Shown piece after piece: positions 42,718-50,138 of a DNA stretch of 64,000 nucleotides. The DNA is taken from positions 21,329 through 85,328 of the IMG/VR virus record IMGVR_UViG_3300031576_000023. The stretch is one strand, 5' to 3'. Numbering within the stretch: position 1 is the stretch's first letter; each line of letters starts with the position of its first letter. Both the position numbers and the translations under genes were made by a program. The DNA comes from a virus. A model generated the notes under the pieces. That model was not told where the DNA came from, ran no database searches, and saw only the letters and a list, made by a program, of their open reading frames with translations.

Positions 42718-43859
42718 TGAGGAAGCTGGCCGTCCTAGTGTTCATTGACTATCAGCTAGGCGGCATCGGCACACAAGCGGTCGATTTCACGAGGCTGGCA
42801 CGCGAGCATGGGTTCGCCGCTGATTTGATAACCTTTACCGCGTCGAAGAAGCCGCGCGAAGCACGTGAGCCAGGTCTCGCGGTGGCGCGAGACGGAAAGG
42901 GCCTTGAGCTTCAGGCGTGCATGCTCTCCGTCCATCCGGAGCGGCAGGGGGCGTCACTCAGCCGGCTGGCCGAATACGACCTAAGGCTCTGGGTCGGAGT
43001 TGCGCCGCATTGCAAGCCTGGAGACCAGGTATACGGCTTCTTCGAGGCCACCCTGCGGCAGTTACCAGGTCGGAACGTCGCTTTCGCTACAGATCGTTTT
43101 GTTAATGACCTGTATTCGTGGGTGATACCGCACCTGCATCGCTTTACTTGCGTGACGGCTTTCGCCGATGCGTACGCCGCAACATTGCGGGCGCACGGAA
43201 TCCCGGTGGACGTGGTGCCGCTCGCGCCGCTCGACGCTTGGGACCAGCGGCGTCTGGTGCTGCCAAGTCGCAAACCGCGGCAGCTGTTTTGGCCGCATCA
43301 GTGGCGCGGCTGGAAGAACATCAGTATGTTCCTGGAGAGCGCCGGAAAACTCGAAGTGCCGGAGATAAACGTGTACGCGAGTGGCGCGGGGTTCGAGTAT
43401 TCGGCTTTCCGACGTAGCGATGCGTACAGTGATCTCGTGCGCAGCGATCGCCATAACCCCTCTCACTTCAATCCCCGTGGCAGGCTCAACCTCTTGGGAT
43501 TTGTGCCACATGCCACGGTGTTACAGGCTTACCGCGATCATGCGGCGACGCCAGACTTGACGGGGATCAGCAGTAAAAGGCACACGGCAAACAGTTACGT
43601 CGGGAATTACCAGTGCGCCACGCTGGAAGCCATGTGCTTCGGCTGCGCGGTGCTGAAGATGGAGACGACCGTAGCGCCCTATAGTGCCATCCCACGCGAA
43701 GCGGTTGCGGTGTTGCGGGCTGGTGCTGCTGACTATGCTGCCGAGATGAACGTCGCATTGCGCGGAGGTCTTGATAGTGCCGCGGAGCAAGCCTTCGCGT
43801 GGATTGAAAGGTCGTGCGACCCCTATCAGCTATTCGGCAGTATCGTTGGAGAAAGCTGA
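42717..43859 (+). CDS. Glycosyltransferase, GT-B fold
   Basis: 380 residues from ATG 42717 (TGATG overlap). GGIGTQAVDFTRLAREHGFAA starts the GT4-like fold; the second domain has ATLEAMCFGCAVL, the E-x7-E region. Placed right behind the dioxygenase, it may glycosylate oxidised bases. Whether it acts on DNA is inference. Confidence 0.65.
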   Translation: MRKLAVLVFIDYQLGGIGTQAVDFTRLAREHGFAADLITFTASKKPREAREPGLAVARDGKGLELQACMLSVHPERQGASLSRLAEYDLRLWVGVAPHCKPGDQVYGFFEATLRQLPGRNVAFATDRFVNDLYSWVIPHLHRFTCVTAFADAYAATLRAHGIPVDVVPLAPLDAWDQRRLVLPSRKPRQLFWPHQWRGWKNISMFLESAGKLEVPEINVYASGAGFEYSAFRRSDAYSDLVRSDRHNPSHFNPRGRLNLLGFVPHATVLQAYRDHAATPDLTGISSKRHTANSYVGNYQCATLEAMCFGCAVLKMETTVAPYSAIPREAVAVLRAGAADYAAEMNVALRGGLDSAAEQAFAWIERSCDPYQLFGSIVGES

Positions 43860-44878
43860 TGAAGATCGGGATTACAGGAGGCTGTGGATTTGTCGGCGGT
43901 CATTTGTCGCGGCGGTTTCGTGAGCGCGGCGACGCGGTTGTGGTTGTTGACTCGCTGATCCGTCGCGGTTCTGAGATTACCGCGGCAAGCTTGTCGCGCA
44001 TGGGAGTGGAGGTCGTACGCGGTGATACCCGGTTGCCAGGCGATCTACATGCCCTGCACGGCTGCGACGTCATTTTGGATTGTTCTGCACAGCCCTCGGC
44101 TGTGGCTGGGTTCACGAAGCCGCTTGCAGACTTCGAGCACAATACGTTAGGCGTGATGAACGTCCTGGAGTTGTGCCGGCGCGAGCAATGTGCGCTGATT
44201 TTCTGGAGCACTAATAAGGTCTACAGCGGTTCTCTGGTGAACGCTATACCGCGCGTTGAGCTGGCTACGCGGTTCGCATGGTCTCACGCTGGGATCGGTG
44301 AGGACTTCCCACTCGATGGCGCAGACAAGAGCATCTACGGCGCCACCAAGGCCGCAGCGGACCTGCTGTGCCAGGAGTGGGGGGTGGCATTTGATTTCCC
44401 GGTCTGCGTGAATCGGTGTAGCTGTCTTGCTGGGCCGATGCAGTGGGGCAAATCTGAGCAGGGCTGGGTGGCGTGGTTTTGCATCGCGGCCGAGCTTGGC
44501 CTGCCGGTCGAGCTGATTGGCTGGGGCGGTAAGCAGGTGCGCGACGTCTTGTTCGCGCCCGATCTTTGCGACTTGATCGAGCACCAGGTCGACGCCAGGG
44601 CGACTGGCGTGTTCGCAATCGGTGGCGGTGCGTCTTGCACGCTTTCCCCGCGTGAGTTGGTGTCTTGGCTGAGCGCTGAGCGCGGCTTTGATCTGCCGCA
44701 TACGCTGGTCACTGAGGCGCGGCGCTCCGATCATGCGATTTACGTCAGCGATATTAGGCGCGTGCGTCACGCCTTTTCTTGGCGACCGCGCGTTTCGCTG
44801 GCTGCTGGTCTAACAGCCATCGTGCGCTGGGCACGCGAGTGCCACGGCGAGCTGGCAGGCCTGTACGCGGCCGGCTGA
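43859..44878 (+). CDS. NDP-sugar epimerase, CDP-paratose 2-epimerase-like
   Basis: 339 residues. GITGGCGFVGGH is the NAD-binding loop; STNKVYSG and YGATK the SDR active-site Ser/Thr and Y-x3-K. The STNKVY sequence and the later GGGASCTLSPREL fit CDP-paratose/tyvelose 2-epimerases. It would prepare the sugar donor for the preceding glycosyltransferase. No CDP-hexose genes are visible here, so the real substrate is open. Confidence 0.7.
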   Translation: MKIGITGGCGFVGGHLSRRFRERGDAVVVVDSLIRRGSEITAASLSRMGVEVVRGDTRLPGDLHALHGCDVILDCSAQPSAVAGFTKPLADFEHNTLGVMNVLELCRREQCALIFWSTNKVYSGSLVNAIPRVELATRFAWSHAGIGEDFPLDGADKSIYGATKAAADLLCQEWGVAFDFPVCVNRCSCLAGPMQWGKSEQGWVAWFCIAAELGLPVELIGWGGKQVRDVLFAPDLCDLIEHQVDARATGVFAIGGGASCTLSPRELVSWLSAERGFDLPHTLVTEARRSDHAIYVSDIRRVRHAFSWRPRVSLAAGLTAIVRWARECHGELAGLYAAG

Positions 44879-44963
44879 GCCGTTTTCTAGGCACTGTTTT
44901 AAGATTGCGCCGTAAGCTGTTGGTGCCATTGGTGTTACAGCGCGTGAAATTTTCGGAATCTTC

Positions 44964-44992
44964 TTGTTTTAGGCGGTGTTAAACACTATATT
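44964..44992 (+). promoter_or_regulatory. Sigma-70-like promoter
   Basis: TTGTTT, 17 bases, TATATT inside the AT-richest stretch of this area; no other gene-free place around has such a good spacing. It would drive the accessory array that begins near 45 kb. Confidence 0.5.
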
Positions 44993-45089
44993 ATATGCAG
45001 TCGATTGGCAATTCAAACGTCCCGGCCTGGGGGGCCTCCCCCGAGGCGGACCGGTACATGGCCCGGCGGGCGAGAGAGGAAGACTGAGG

Positions 45090-45263
45090 GTGGACGCGAA
45101 TCCCGGCACGGCAACGGCGACGGCCGCACGCTGCGGGATAGAGGCCCTTGGGACGCCGAAAAAAAGAAGGCGGCAAGCCGGGTGTGAGCCGGCAAAAAAA
45201 CAAAAGTCGAAACCGGCGGACGCGAGTTCGCTGGTCCGCGCGGGATGGCCGCCCGCGCGCTGA
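45090..45263 (+). CDS. Small basic protein, 57 aa (uncertain)
   Basis: GTG 45090 is preceded by AGAGAGGA. The product is Lys/Arg-rich (TPKKRRRQ, EPAKKQKSKP). A different frame overlaps with another basic ORF, so only one may be real. Unknown function. Confidence 0.3.
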   Translation: MDANPGTATATAARCGIEALGTPKKRRRQAGCEPAKKQKSKPADASSLVRAGWPPAR

Positions 45264-45315
45264 AGAGACAGGCCACATCAGCCCCGATTGGTGGGACAAC
45301 ACAGGAGTAACGACC

Positions 45316-45555
45316 GTGAACCGCAACGAGCGAAGAATGTGGGAGTCGACCATTCGCGCAGGCAGCAAGCCTCGCCCACCCCAGCGGATCTGCCTTTGCA
45401 CACTGTCGGCGGAGGGCATGGAAACGGAGTCGGGGCGGCAAGATTGGGACGGGATGGTCAACGATCCGCAGATTCAGCTCATGGCGAATGAACTGCGAAA
45501 GCCGATCACCATGACCGGCGAATTCGGCGTCCACGTTTGGACCCCAGTGAAATAA
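45316..45555 (+). CDS. Hypothetical protein with SKPRPPQRICLC N-terminus, 79 aa
   Basis: Starts at GTG 45316 behind ACACAGGAG, the local leader type. Residues about 15-27 (GSKPRPPQRICLC) are shared with the gene at 3352. The C-x-C motif and Pro/Arg residues faintly resemble the DTW-domain motif, but the rest of that domain is missing. Function unknown. Confidence 0.5.
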   Translation: MNRNERRMWESTIRAGSKPRPPQRICLCTLSAEGMETESGRQDWDGMVNDPQIQLMANELRKPITMTGEFGVHVWTPVK

Positions 45556-45558
45556 CCC

Positions 45559-45629
45559 AGCGGAGCGGGGCAGGCTCCGCGCGACACTAGGGGCAGGTCG
45601 CGCGGGGCGAACATCACAGGAGACGGAGG
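45559..45629 (+). promoter_or_regulatory. Repeated structured translation leader, copy A
   Basis: GCGGAG...CTCCGC hairpin, then GCGAC...GTCGC hairpin, then GCGGGGCGAAC and ATCACAGGAGAC before ATG 45630. Best-formed copy of a leader seen again at 47672, 48223 and 50487. Confidence 0.6.
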
Positions 45630-46496
45630 ATGAACGCTAGCGAGCTAACGTTCGGGATCGAGGTGGAGTGCTACATCTCGCGGGAGAATCTTCAGGCCGC
45701 CGGCTGGGAGGTCGGCGGCTACCACAACGGCCGCGAGATTCCTGATTTTGTGGGGTGGAACGCTCAGCGCGACAGCAGCCTGAACAGCCCCCCCAGCTAC
45801 GAGCTGGCAGGGGTCGAAGTAGTATCTGGGGTTCTGACGGGGGCGGAAGGGCTAGCGGAAGTGCGGCGGATGCTCGCGACCCTCCAGAGGATGGGGGCGA
45901 AAGTGAACCGCACGTGCGGGTTTCACGTGCATGTGGGGTTCGCGGGCCGCTCAGTCCAGGAGCTGCGGCGCTTGGTCTGCTTGGTCGCGAGCCATGAAGA
46001 GGCGTTGTACGCGGTTACCGGGAGTCGCGCCAGGCGCGATTCCTGCTACTGCAAATCGGTGAAGGACGGGGCGATGAATGGTTTTGCTCGCCCCGTGCGC
46101 AGTCACAGAGAGGCGTCTGGATGGTGCGACAGGTTCCGCGTGCTGAACCTCACGAATCTGCTCGGAGACTCGGCCCGCAAGCCGACCGTGGAGTTCCGGG
46201 TGTTCGCGGGGACCACGAACGAGGTCAAGATATTGGGCTATATCCAGCTCTGCCTTGGACTGGTCTCGAAGGCTGTGGCGATGCGGTCGGCGGCGCCGTG
46301 GCATAGTAGACCGGTGCACAATAAGTCGCTTGCCGGTTACGGGCCGGGCCGCACTGCGGTGTCTAAATTGCTGTGGCAACTCGGCTGGCGAGGCGATGCG
46401 GCACACCATGGGGTGCTGGACTTGGCAGGCGTGGCGAAGACGAAGACGGAGTTGTATCGGCTCGCAAAGAAGTACGACAGCGGCAGCGAGGAGTAG
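45630..46496 (+). CDS. Amidoligase-family protein
   Basis: 288 residues. The pattern of the phage/bacterial amidoligase_2 family (glutamine-synthetase-like COOH-NH2 ligases) is clear: TFGIEVECYI, a DSSL motif, ELAGVEVVSGVL, then NRTCGFHVHVG and a late VEFRVFAGT. These enzymes ATP-dependently join carboxyl and amino groups on peptides or small molecules. A class II amidotransferase follows, a known partner. Confidence 0.75.
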   Translation: MNASELTFGIEVECYISRENLQAAGWEVGGYHNGREIPDFVGWNAQRDSSLNSPPSYELAGVEVVSGVLTGAEGLAEVRRMLATLQRMGAKVNRTCGFHVHVGFAGRSVQELRRLVCLVASHEEALYAVTGSRARRDSCYCKSVKDGAMNGFARPVRSHREASGWCDRFRVLNLTNLLGDSARKPTVEFRVFAGTTNEVKILGYIQLCLGLVSKAVAMRSAAPWHSRPVHNKSLAGYGPGRTAVSKLLWQLGWRGDAAHHGVLDLAGVAKTKTELYRLAKKYDSGSEE

Positions 46497-46576
46497 CCGA
46501 AACGCCCGGCAACGGGCGTCGCCGTCCGGGTGGTCCCCGGCGGCCTGAAGAGGCAAACCAATCACAGGAGAAGCAT

Positions 46577-47254
46577 ATGTGTGGATTGTTCGGGTTCGTC
46601 GGGCTGGCGCCCGACGTTGGGAAACTCATTCAGATCGCGGAGGCGACCGCGAACGCGCGCGGCCGCGACGCCTGGGGAGTGGCGTGGGTGGACTGGCGGG
46701 GCCGGCTGCGGCACCACAAGGCCGCCGGCCAGCTTGACCGCCGCGCGCTGGCGGACGCGGCAGATGCCGTCGCGCTTATTGGGCACTGCCGATTGGCCAC
46801 GCATGGCGACCCGCGCGCCAACGAGAATAACCACCCGCATGCTTGCGACGGCGGCTGGCTGGTCCACAACGGCATGCTCCGACAGCATTGGAGCACGGCG
46901 ATAGAGCACGGTCTGCGGCTCACGACGGAGTGCGACAGCGAGCTACTGGCTCGGCTGATCGAGGTAGCCGAGGCCGACGACCGCTGCGAGCAGGTGTCCT
47001 GGGCGATCGAGACGGCCCTCGGCGACAGCGGCATGCCGTGCGCGGTGATGGCCCTCTGGCGGGACCAGCTCGTGATCGCGCGGGCAGGGAACCCGCTGGC
47101 GCGGAGCAAGCAGCGCGAGGGGACGTACATCGCCAGCCTGGCGGAGTACCTGCCAGGCTGCGGCGAGTCGTACCCTGACTGGGAGGTGGATACGATTCCG
47201 GTGCCCCAGCCGACAGCCAAGAATGGCAGGAGTCGTAGCCGTGCCGCATCCTGA
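46577..47254 (+). CDS. Class II glutamine amidotransferase
   Basis: 225 residues. MCGLFGFVG puts the catalytic Cys at position 2, and GHCRLATHGDPRANENNHPH matches the glutamine pocket; the later CDSELLARL is also typical. It releases ammonia from glutamine for a synthetase partner; the preceding amidoligase is the natural candidate. Leader AATCACAGGAGAAGC before the ATG. Confidence 0.8.
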   Translation: MCGLFGFVGLAPDVGKLIQIAEATANARGRDAWGVAWVDWRGRLRHHKAAGQLDRRALADAADAVALIGHCRLATHGDPRANENNHPHACDGGWLVHNGMLRQHWSTAIEHGLRLTTECDSELLARLIEVAEADDRCEQVSWAIETALGDSGMPCAVMALWRDQLVIARAGNPLARSKQREGTYIASLAEYLPGCGESYPDWEVDTIPVPQPTAKNGRSRSRAAS

Positions 47255-47654
47255 CAGCTACCCCAGAACAGTTGCCGAAGTCCTCGACGCCCGCGCGACG
47301 TACACTGCCGGGTGCCTGCGTGTAATGAGGAGGTTCAGGATGTCGCGGCCGTGGCATGGCAGCCAGGCCGCGAGGAGGCGGAAGTTCCGCCGGCTGCACG
47401 AGGCCCTCTGTCGGGTGTACGGGGTACGGGCACAGCTTGTATTCGGCGGATGGTATTCGCGCTACTGGATCGCGGAGCGCGCTATCCACCTGGCCGAGCT
47501 GTCCGTCGTGACCTACCTGCACGAGTTTGCGCACGCTCGCGGATGGCGCGAGCGGCAGGCGTGCAGGTGGTCGATCAACCTGTTCCGCCGTGTGTTTCCG
47601 CGCGAGTTCGCGCGGTGTAGGCGCGACGGACATGTGTTGCGCAAGAGGCGATGA
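47223..47654 (+). CDS. Putative zinc metallopeptidase (HEFAH motif)
   Basis: 143 residues. VVTYLHEFAHARG contains a perfect HExxH site. The rest is short and basic, like SprT/WSS1-type mini-peptidases, but the third ligand cannot be fixed. It overlaps the amidotransferase by 32 bases and probably belongs to the same peptide-modification module. Confidence 0.6.
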   Translation: MAGVVAVPHPDSYPRTVAEVLDARATYTAGCLRVMRRFRMSRPWHGSQAARRRKFRRLHEALCRVYGVRAQLVFGGWYSRYWIAERAIHLAELSVVTYLHEFAHARGWRERQACRWSINLFRRVFPREFARCRRDGHVLRKRR

Positions 47655-47671
47655 ATCGATTACGCCCGCTC

Positions 47672-47736
47672 ATGCGGGGCAGGCTCCGCGCGGTAGGGAC
47701 AGCTGCGCGGGGCGGATCAACATAGGAGAAACCGAA
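47672..47736 (+). promoter_or_regulatory. Repeated structured translation leader, copy B
   Basis: GCGGGGCAGGCTCCGCGCGG, then GCGCGGGGCGGATC and AACATAGGAGAAACC before ATG 47737. Same order as copy A, one hairpin less. Confidence 0.55.
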
Positions 47737-47883
47737 ATGACCACCCAAGAAACGCTGGAGCGCAGCTTTCGGCATCTGAATAGATCGCAAATCGAGAACC
47801 TCGTGTGGCACGTCCATGCGGGAACTCCGATATGTTGCGGGGATGACGCACATCTTTTCTCGTCTGCGGAGGGTGGTGGATGA
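47737..47883 (+). CDS. Cassette gene A, copy 1 (48 aa)
   Basis: MTTQETLE start, then IENLVWHV and TPICCGDDAHLF. The same 48-residue protein occurs at 50545 and 50932 with identical length and conserved CCG, WHV and GGG ends. Function unknown. Each copy is followed by a gene of the B type. Confidence 0.65.
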   Translation: MTTQETLERSFRHLNRSQIENLVWHVHAGTPICCGDDAHLFSSAEGGG

Positions 47884-47910
47884 CCAGCCCTGTTGGCGTG
47901 CACCCGTGTG

Positions 47911-48081
47911 GTGCCCAGGATTCAAATTGGTGCAGATGAACCAGTCCAGCGCGAGTGGAACGACGCCTTAAAAACCTTGGCGGGCGCGGACAAATATGAA
48001 TACATGGCTAGCCTGTACCGGGCCGACCAAGATACAGTCCGGCAAGCAATTGGTGCCGTCGCCTCTACGCTGACCACCTAG
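47911..48081 (+). CDS. Cassette gene B, copy 1 (56 aa)
   Basis: Read from GTG 47911, because all three copies share GTG-CCC (MPR start) at the same place behind CACCCGTG. The protein is helical with YMASLYRADQDTVRQAI, conserved in the others. Probably interacts with the A protein. Unknown. Confidence 0.6.
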   Translation: MPRIQIGADEPVQREWNDALKTLAGADKYEYMASLYRADQDTVRQAIGAVASTLTT

Positions 48082-48086
48082 CAGCC

Positions 48087-48200
48087 GTGTTCGCGCCGCG
48101 CGCGGCGGCTGATGCGGCTCGCAACACTGTCTTCGTGGCGGCGTGTGGAGTCTGGCGTGACGCACTGGACGCAGCAAAACCAGTCAAACAAGCGACGTAG
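48087..48200 (+). CDS. Possible small protein, 37 aa
   Basis: GTG 48087, five bases after the B-gene stop. ARNTVFVAACGVWRDALDAA looks like a real helix, but there is no ribosome site of its own. Weak. Confidence 0.25.
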   Translation: MFAPRAAADAARNTVFVAACGVWRDALDAAKPVKQAT

Positions 48201-48222
48201 CGGGACTCACTTTTCCGCCGCG

Positions 48223-48290
48223 AGCGGAGCGGGCAGGCTCCGCGCGACACGAGGCAGGGTGCGCTGGGCAAAATCTAAAGGGAGAAAAAC
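48223..48290 (+). promoter_or_regulatory. Repeated structured translation leader, copy C
   Basis: GCGGAGCGGGCAGGCTCCGC, then GCGACACGAGGCAGGGTGCG and AAAGGGAGAAAAAC before ATG 48291. Confidence 0.5.
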
Positions 48291-48497
48291 ATGCAAGATT
48301 CTCGATACGACGCGCGATGCGATGGGCTGCACGAATCGTGCGGCCACTCGCATAGAACAATTGCGCCGGCGCAACGGTGCGCCCGCAAAATGTTTCGGAA
48401 GCACGTCGCAGCCAACAATGGCACCGGATCATTCGTCGTGCGGGTTGTTCGGTATGTGCGGACATCATCAGACGATTGGGAGAGGTCAAGTTACTAG
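48291..48497 (+). CDS. Hypothetical protein, 68 aa
   Basis: Behind leader copy C. MQDSRYDARCDGLHESCGHS..., Cys/His-rich at first and basic later. A second frame runs along it. Accepted because it sits in a leader-gene-leader-gene array. Confidence 0.4.
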   Translation: MQDSRYDARCDGLHESCGHSHRTIAPAQRCARKMFRKHVAANNGTGSFVVRVVRYVRTSSDDWERSSY

Positions 48498-48559
48498 CGG
48501 GGTACACCACAGGGGCAGACTCCGCGCGCCACGGGGCATTAAAGAAAAGAGGGTACAAA
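48498..48559 (+). promoter_or_regulatory. Repeated translation leader, degraded copy D
   Basis: Shares GGGGCAGACTCCGCGCG with the other leaders; ribosome site AGAGGG before ATG 48560. Confidence 0.4.
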
Positions 48560-48763
48560 ATGCAATTCGTAAGGCGAACAGAGGCTCGGCGGCGCAAGCT
48601 ACTTGGCATCAACTTGACGGAGCAGGAGTGCGCAGCGGTGGACAGCGAAGCCAAGCATCTCGGTGTTACGCGGTCGGATTTCGTTCGCACGCTCCTGGAG
48701 GAATATTTCCAGGACGCGAAGGCGGGGCGCGCGGCCTCGAAGGCGGTGCTCGATGCGCGCTAG
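48560..48763 (+). CDS. Ribbon-helix-helix-like DNA-binding protein, 67 aa
   Basis: RRKLLGINLTEQECAAVDSE and LGVTRSDFVRTLLEEYF form the strand-helix-helix of CopG/Arc-type repressors. Probably a transcription regulator of the array. It overlaps the next gene by 11 bases. Confidence 0.6.
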   Translation: MQFVRRTEARRRKLLGINLTEQECAAVDSEAKHLGVTRSDFVRTLLEEYFQDAKAGRAASKAVLDAR

Positions 48764-49055
48764 CAGTGCGATCGAATATGTCTACGACTGCGACGACGGA
48801 CGAGAGGTCCGATGCGTCGTCCACTATCGCTGGTCGCCGCCGGAGCAGCGCACCTGGCACTACCCAGGTTCGCCAGCGGAAGTGTCGGTGGTGTCTGTGC
48901 GGGCGGTGGCAGTTCGTGAGAATGGCGCGGTGCGCGAGCCTGACCTGGAGGAGCAAGAGGAGATCGAGGCCAAGGTCGCCATCCGGGCCGCCGACTACGA
49001 CTCGGAGCTGTATCGGGACATCGTGGGGCAGGCGACGGCCGTGTACGAGGACTAA
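48753..49055 (+). CDS. Hypothetical protein, 100 aa
   Basis: ATG 48753. Beta-rich with IEYVYDCDDGREVRCVVHY, then an acidic helix (EEQEEIEAKVAIRAAD). Stop 16 bases before the next small ORF. Unknown. Confidence 0.5.
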   Translation: MRASSAIEYVYDCDDGREVRCVVHYRWSPPEQRTWHYPGSPAEVSVVSVRAVAVRENGAVREPDLEEQEEIEAKVAIRAADYDSELYRDIVGQATAVYED

Positions 49056-49071
49056 TCACAGGAGACTTACC

Positions 49072-49098
49072 ATGCGCGGAAAGGCGGTGCGCTTATGA
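49072..49098 (+). CDS. 8-aa leader peptide
   Basis: ATCACAGGAGAC precedes ATG 49072; the ORF MRGKAVRL ends in TTATGA, which also gives the start of the next gene. This looks like a translation-coupling leader for the 49095 gene, which has no ribosome site of its own. Confidence 0.45.
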   Translation: MRGKAVRL

Positions 49099-49403
49099 CC
49101 GCTATGGACATCGCACAGTACCTGGACGAGGTCGAGCGCCGCTGGCGCAGCAGGACGCCCGCGCGGACGGTCAACGACGTGGACGCCGGTAGCCGCGTGA
49201 CGCGCGGCGAGATGCGCACGTGGTGCAGAGTCAACGGCATCGCGTTCGTGGAGATGGACGAGGAGGACTCCCAAGTCCCGCTGACGCGCTTGATGATGCG
49301 GCTGCGGCGGGAGTTTCCCGGCGAGCGCTGGGGGTATTTGAACTGCGCCACGGTTGACATGTGCCGCCGGCACAAGATCGTGGTCCCCAAAACCAGGGGG
49401 TAA
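49095..49403 (+). CDS. Hypothetical protein, 102 aa
   Basis: Coupled to the preceding 8-codon leader by ATGA overlap. Charged (RSRTPARTVNDVDAGS, LMMRLRREFPGERWG), with two Cys near the end (NCATVDMC). No family recognised. Confidence 0.5.
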   Translation: MTAMDIAQYLDEVERRWRSRTPARTVNDVDAGSRVTRGEMRTWCRVNGIAFVEMDEEDSQVPLTRLMMRLRREFPGERWGYLNCATVDMCRRHKIVVPKTRG

Positions 49404-49408
49404 AATTT

Positions 49409-49448
49409 GCCCAACAGGCGTTGCGTGCCACGCAACACACGGTAAAAT
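49409..49448 (+). promoter_or_regulatory. GCCCAACAG box with wider spacing
   Basis: GCCCAACAG, 23 bases (including palindrome TTGCGT-GCC-ACGCAA), GGTAAAAT; -10 TAAAAT at 49443-49448. Another GGTAAAAT lies just before the box at 49399. It is the variant of the family with about one helix turn more spacing. Confidence 0.45.
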
Positions 49449-49521
49449 AGAGCTTGTCATCCGACAGGCTGGCCGAACCGGTCGCGGCCTTTCGATCGAC
49501 CGGATCACAGGAGACAAGACG

Positions 49522-49656
49522 GTGGATCACAGAACGAGAACGACGCAGGCGGTAGAGAAGCGCCTCGCCGCACGGCAGAGGCGGGAGCAGCGTGACTGGC
49601 GGGTATTCTTCCGGGCATGGCGCGCGTACCTCCGGGCGAATGGCGGTGTCGAATGA
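49522..49656 (+). CDS. Small basic protein, 44 aa
   Basis: GTG 49522 behind ATCACAGGAGAC. RRRREQRDW-like helix (AVEKRLAARQRREQ). ATGA coupling to the next gene. Confidence 0.5.
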   Translation: MDHRTRTTQAVEKRLAARQRREQRDWRVFFRAWRAYLRANGGVE

Positions 49657-50138
49657 CTGGGACAGCTACACTCACGCCACTGGAGTGCGCGGCTATTCGT
49701 TTGGCGTCGCGGCAGATCGAACAGGCCGCGAAGGGTTTGCAGCCAGGCCGTGGTCAGCGGATAGACCTGGTACTGCGACTAGAGGGCATGCTCAATCGCG
49801 GCGAAGACGGAGTGTCGCAGCGGAAGACCCCTCCAGCTTGCCAGGACATGCTGGCCTGGCTGCTGTCCAGGATGAGCGTGCCGGCGCGCGACAAGCTCAT
49901 GGACGACTACGTCGCGCACTGCCAGAAGCACGGCGCGCCGAGCACCGAGGACGCGGACGCGACGGCGCGTGCCCGCCAGATGGCAGATGTTGGCTCGACG
50001 ACCCAGACATTCCCCAGGGCCGGCGCGCTGACCGGCAGTATCACGCTGGCGGTGATCGACACCACCAGCCTCAAGCCCCAGGCAATCAGGCAGCTCGCTG
50101 AGTGCTCCCGGATGATTAGCCTGGAGGAGGGCGAGTGA
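49653..50138 (+). CDS. Hypothetical protein, 161 aa
   Basis: ATG 49653 overlaps the previous stop. Mostly helical (LECAAIRLASRQIEQAAKG), with a Thr/Ser-rich linker, and a final ISLEEGE. Unknown function. Confidence 0.5.
   Translation: MTGTATLTPLECAAIRLASRQIEQAAKGLQPGRGQRIDLVLRLEGMLNRGEDGVSQRKTPPACQDMLAWLLSRMSVPARDKLMDDYVAHCQKHGAPSTEDADATARARQMADVGSTTQTFPRAGALTGSITLAVIDTTSLKPQAIRQLAECSRMISLEEGE

Noticed and set aside
45148-45315. N-terminal extension of the 45316 gene (very basic, 56 codons)
   Set aside because: The leader ACACAGGAG directly precedes GTG 45316, and homology with the 3352 gene begins behind it.
48418-48480. ATG 48418 frame reads SCGLFGMCGHH, similar to the start of class II amidotransferases
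   Set aside because: The Cys is not at position 2, the frame has no further family motifs, and two other frames have leaders and better gene starts; likely chance or a tiny relic.
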